This document shows positions 13,974 through 14,606 of a DNA stretch of 14,606 nt, one piece after another. The notes beneath the pieces were generated by a model that saw nothing but the letters and a program-made list of their open reading frames with translations, did no database searches and was not told where the DNA came from. Positions within the stretch are counted from its first letter, which is position 1. Each line of letters begins with the position of its first letter. This DNA comes from JAIBJN01 sp963825255 (GTDB taxonomy: Bacteria; Actinomycetota; Thermoleophilia; Gaiellales; Gaiellaceae), in the NCBI GenBank assembly GCA_963825255.1, contig CAWGSF010000012.1, positions 1 to 14,606 of the forward strand. Reading direction: 5' to 3'. The position numbers were made by a program, and so were the translations under genes.

Positions 13974-14014
13974 GCATTTGGGCGAAAGGACATCTGTCGC
14001 CCGCCGCATCCCGT

Positions 14015-14023
14015 TGCTAGCGT
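14015..14023 (+). promoter_or_regulatory. extended -10 promoter (TGCTAGCGT), leaderless placement
   Basis: TGC-TAGCGT matches TGn-TAnnnT. Its last base is followed by exactly 8 nt before the ATG at 14032, putting the transcription start at or next to the A of ATG. No ribosome binding site is present in that gap. This is the clearest of the leaderless-type promoters in the window. Confidence 0.55.
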
Positions 14024-14031
14024 CGCCGCAC

Positions 14032-14606
14032 ATGGGAGACGCGGTGCTGGTCGTGGAGCAGGAGGAGCCGACGCGCGAGTTCCTCGCCCGGCAGCTCACG
14101 GACGACGGCTTCGAGGTCTACGCGGTCGACCGGGCGCTCAGGGCGCTCGAGCTCGTCGAGAAGGAGCGGCCGGACCTCGTCCTCCTCGACACGATCCTCC
14201 CGGACGTGTCCGGCTTCGAGCTCTGCGGCCGCCTTCGCGCAGGCGAGCCCGGCCGGGCCTGGAACCGCGACGTCCCCGTCATCATCGTGAGCGCGCGCGG
14301 CGACCCGGTCGACCGTGTGCGGGGCTTCGCGCGCGGGGCGGACGACTACGTGACGAAGCCCTTCGTCTACGAGGAGCTCGTCGCCCGGATGCGGGCCGTC
14401 CTGCGGCGCGTGAGTCCGCCCCGGCACCGCCGGCTCGGAGTCCGCGACCTCGAGATCGACCTCGCGTCCCGCGTCGTGCGGGTCGGCGGCGACCCGGTCG
14501 GCCTCTCGGCGAAGGAGTTCGACCTGCTCATCGCCCTGGCCGAGGATCCCGAGCGGGTCTTCCGCAAGGAGGAGCTCCTGCGGGACGTCTGGGGCTTTCG
14601 TTCGCT
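14032..14606 (+). CDS. OmpR/PhoB-family response regulator, 3' end beyond the window
   Basis: First 191 codons of a second two-component regulator. Receiver about residues 4-125: VLVVEQEEPTREFL, phospho-acceptor D53 in LVLLDTILPDVSG, IIVSARGD (S87), DDYVTKPF (K109). The usual VVEDEP-type acidic pocket reads VVEQEEP, so the residue in the Asp position is Gln but Glu residues flank it; activity is probably kept. The winged-helix domain starts near 140 with VGLSAKEFDLLIALAEDPERVFRKEELLRDVWGF and is cut by the window end before the recognition helix. A short insertion (GEPGRAWNRD, about 71-80) lengthens the receiver compared with the regulator at 2330. A partner kinase may lie just downstream. 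The ATG is set by the TGCTAGCGT box 8 nt upstream. Confidence 0.93.
   Translation, partial: MGDAVLVVEQEEPTREFLARQLTDDGFEVYAVDRALRALELVEKERPDLVLLDTILPDVSGFELCGRLRAGEPGRAWNRDVPVIIVSARGDPVDRVRGFARGADDYVTKPFVYEELVARMRAVLRRVSPPRHRRLGVRDLEIDLASRVVRVGGDPVGLSAKEFDLLIALAEDPERVFRKEELLRDVWGFRS

Noticed and set aside
12805..13977. A 390-codon minus-strand open frame opposite the nitrilase
   Set aside because: The plus frame has the full Glu-Lys-Cys triad and family motifs; the antisense frame shows none.
13891..14031. Possible RNA gene or riboswitch in the gap before the last regulator
   Set aside because: Only a modest stem-loop and a promoter box are visible; the promoter leaves essentially no transcribed leader for a riboswitch.

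Overview
The window is very GC-rich, with codon third positions almost always G or C, GTG starts and tightly packed, often overlapping genes. I infer a deep-branching Actinomycetota, most likely Thermoleophilia (Gaiellales/Solirubrobacterales type). A high-GC Chloroflexota is the main alternative. Support comes from queuosine genes next to yajC and a fused secDF, an AarF/UbiB-family gene, and repeated TAnnnT -10 boxes sitting 7-9 nt before start codons, as in leaderless transcription. No lineage marker such as rRNA is present, so this is inference.

Left part (1-2289): the 3' two-thirds of a 3-hydroxyacyl-CoA dehydrogenase gene, whose first ~400 bp are broken by about six single-base frame changes. 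Then follow a convergent GAF-domain gene, a divergent small double-CxxC protein, a small convergent unknown, and a secreted unknown protein. Two-component region (2330-4586): an OmpR-family response regulator and its sensor kinase. The whole space between them is a 166-bp near-perfect inverted repeat, the least ordinary object in the window. It starts on the regulator's stop codon and ends 3 bp before the kinase start.

Centre (4603-10559): a minus-strand coiled-coil gene diverges from queA-tgt-yajC-secDF, a conserved bacterial block joining two steps of queuosine tRNA modification to the SecDF-YajC part of the protein export machine. yajC carries one frameshift. secD and secF are one fused gene. 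A promoter and a structured 88-nt leader precede yajC.

Right part (10543-14606): a small phasin/BMFP-like coiled-coil protein overlaps both secDF and an AarF/ABC1/UbiB-family atypical kinase. A 37-residue, very basic, Trp-rich ORF follows, bracketed by two short hairpins. Then come a nitrilase and the first 191 codons of a second OmpR-type response regulator, preceded by an extended -10 box placed for a leaderless transcript.

Most genes are ordinary housekeeping. Worth a second look are the long palindrome in the two-component operon, the recurrent -10-box-to-start spacing, the small protein coupled to the UbiB-like kinase, the Trp/Arg-rich micro-ORF, and the cluster of frameshifts at the left end. 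I saw no tRNA, rRNA, CRISPR array, transposase gene or obvious defence system. I do not see a clearly new multi-gene system here.
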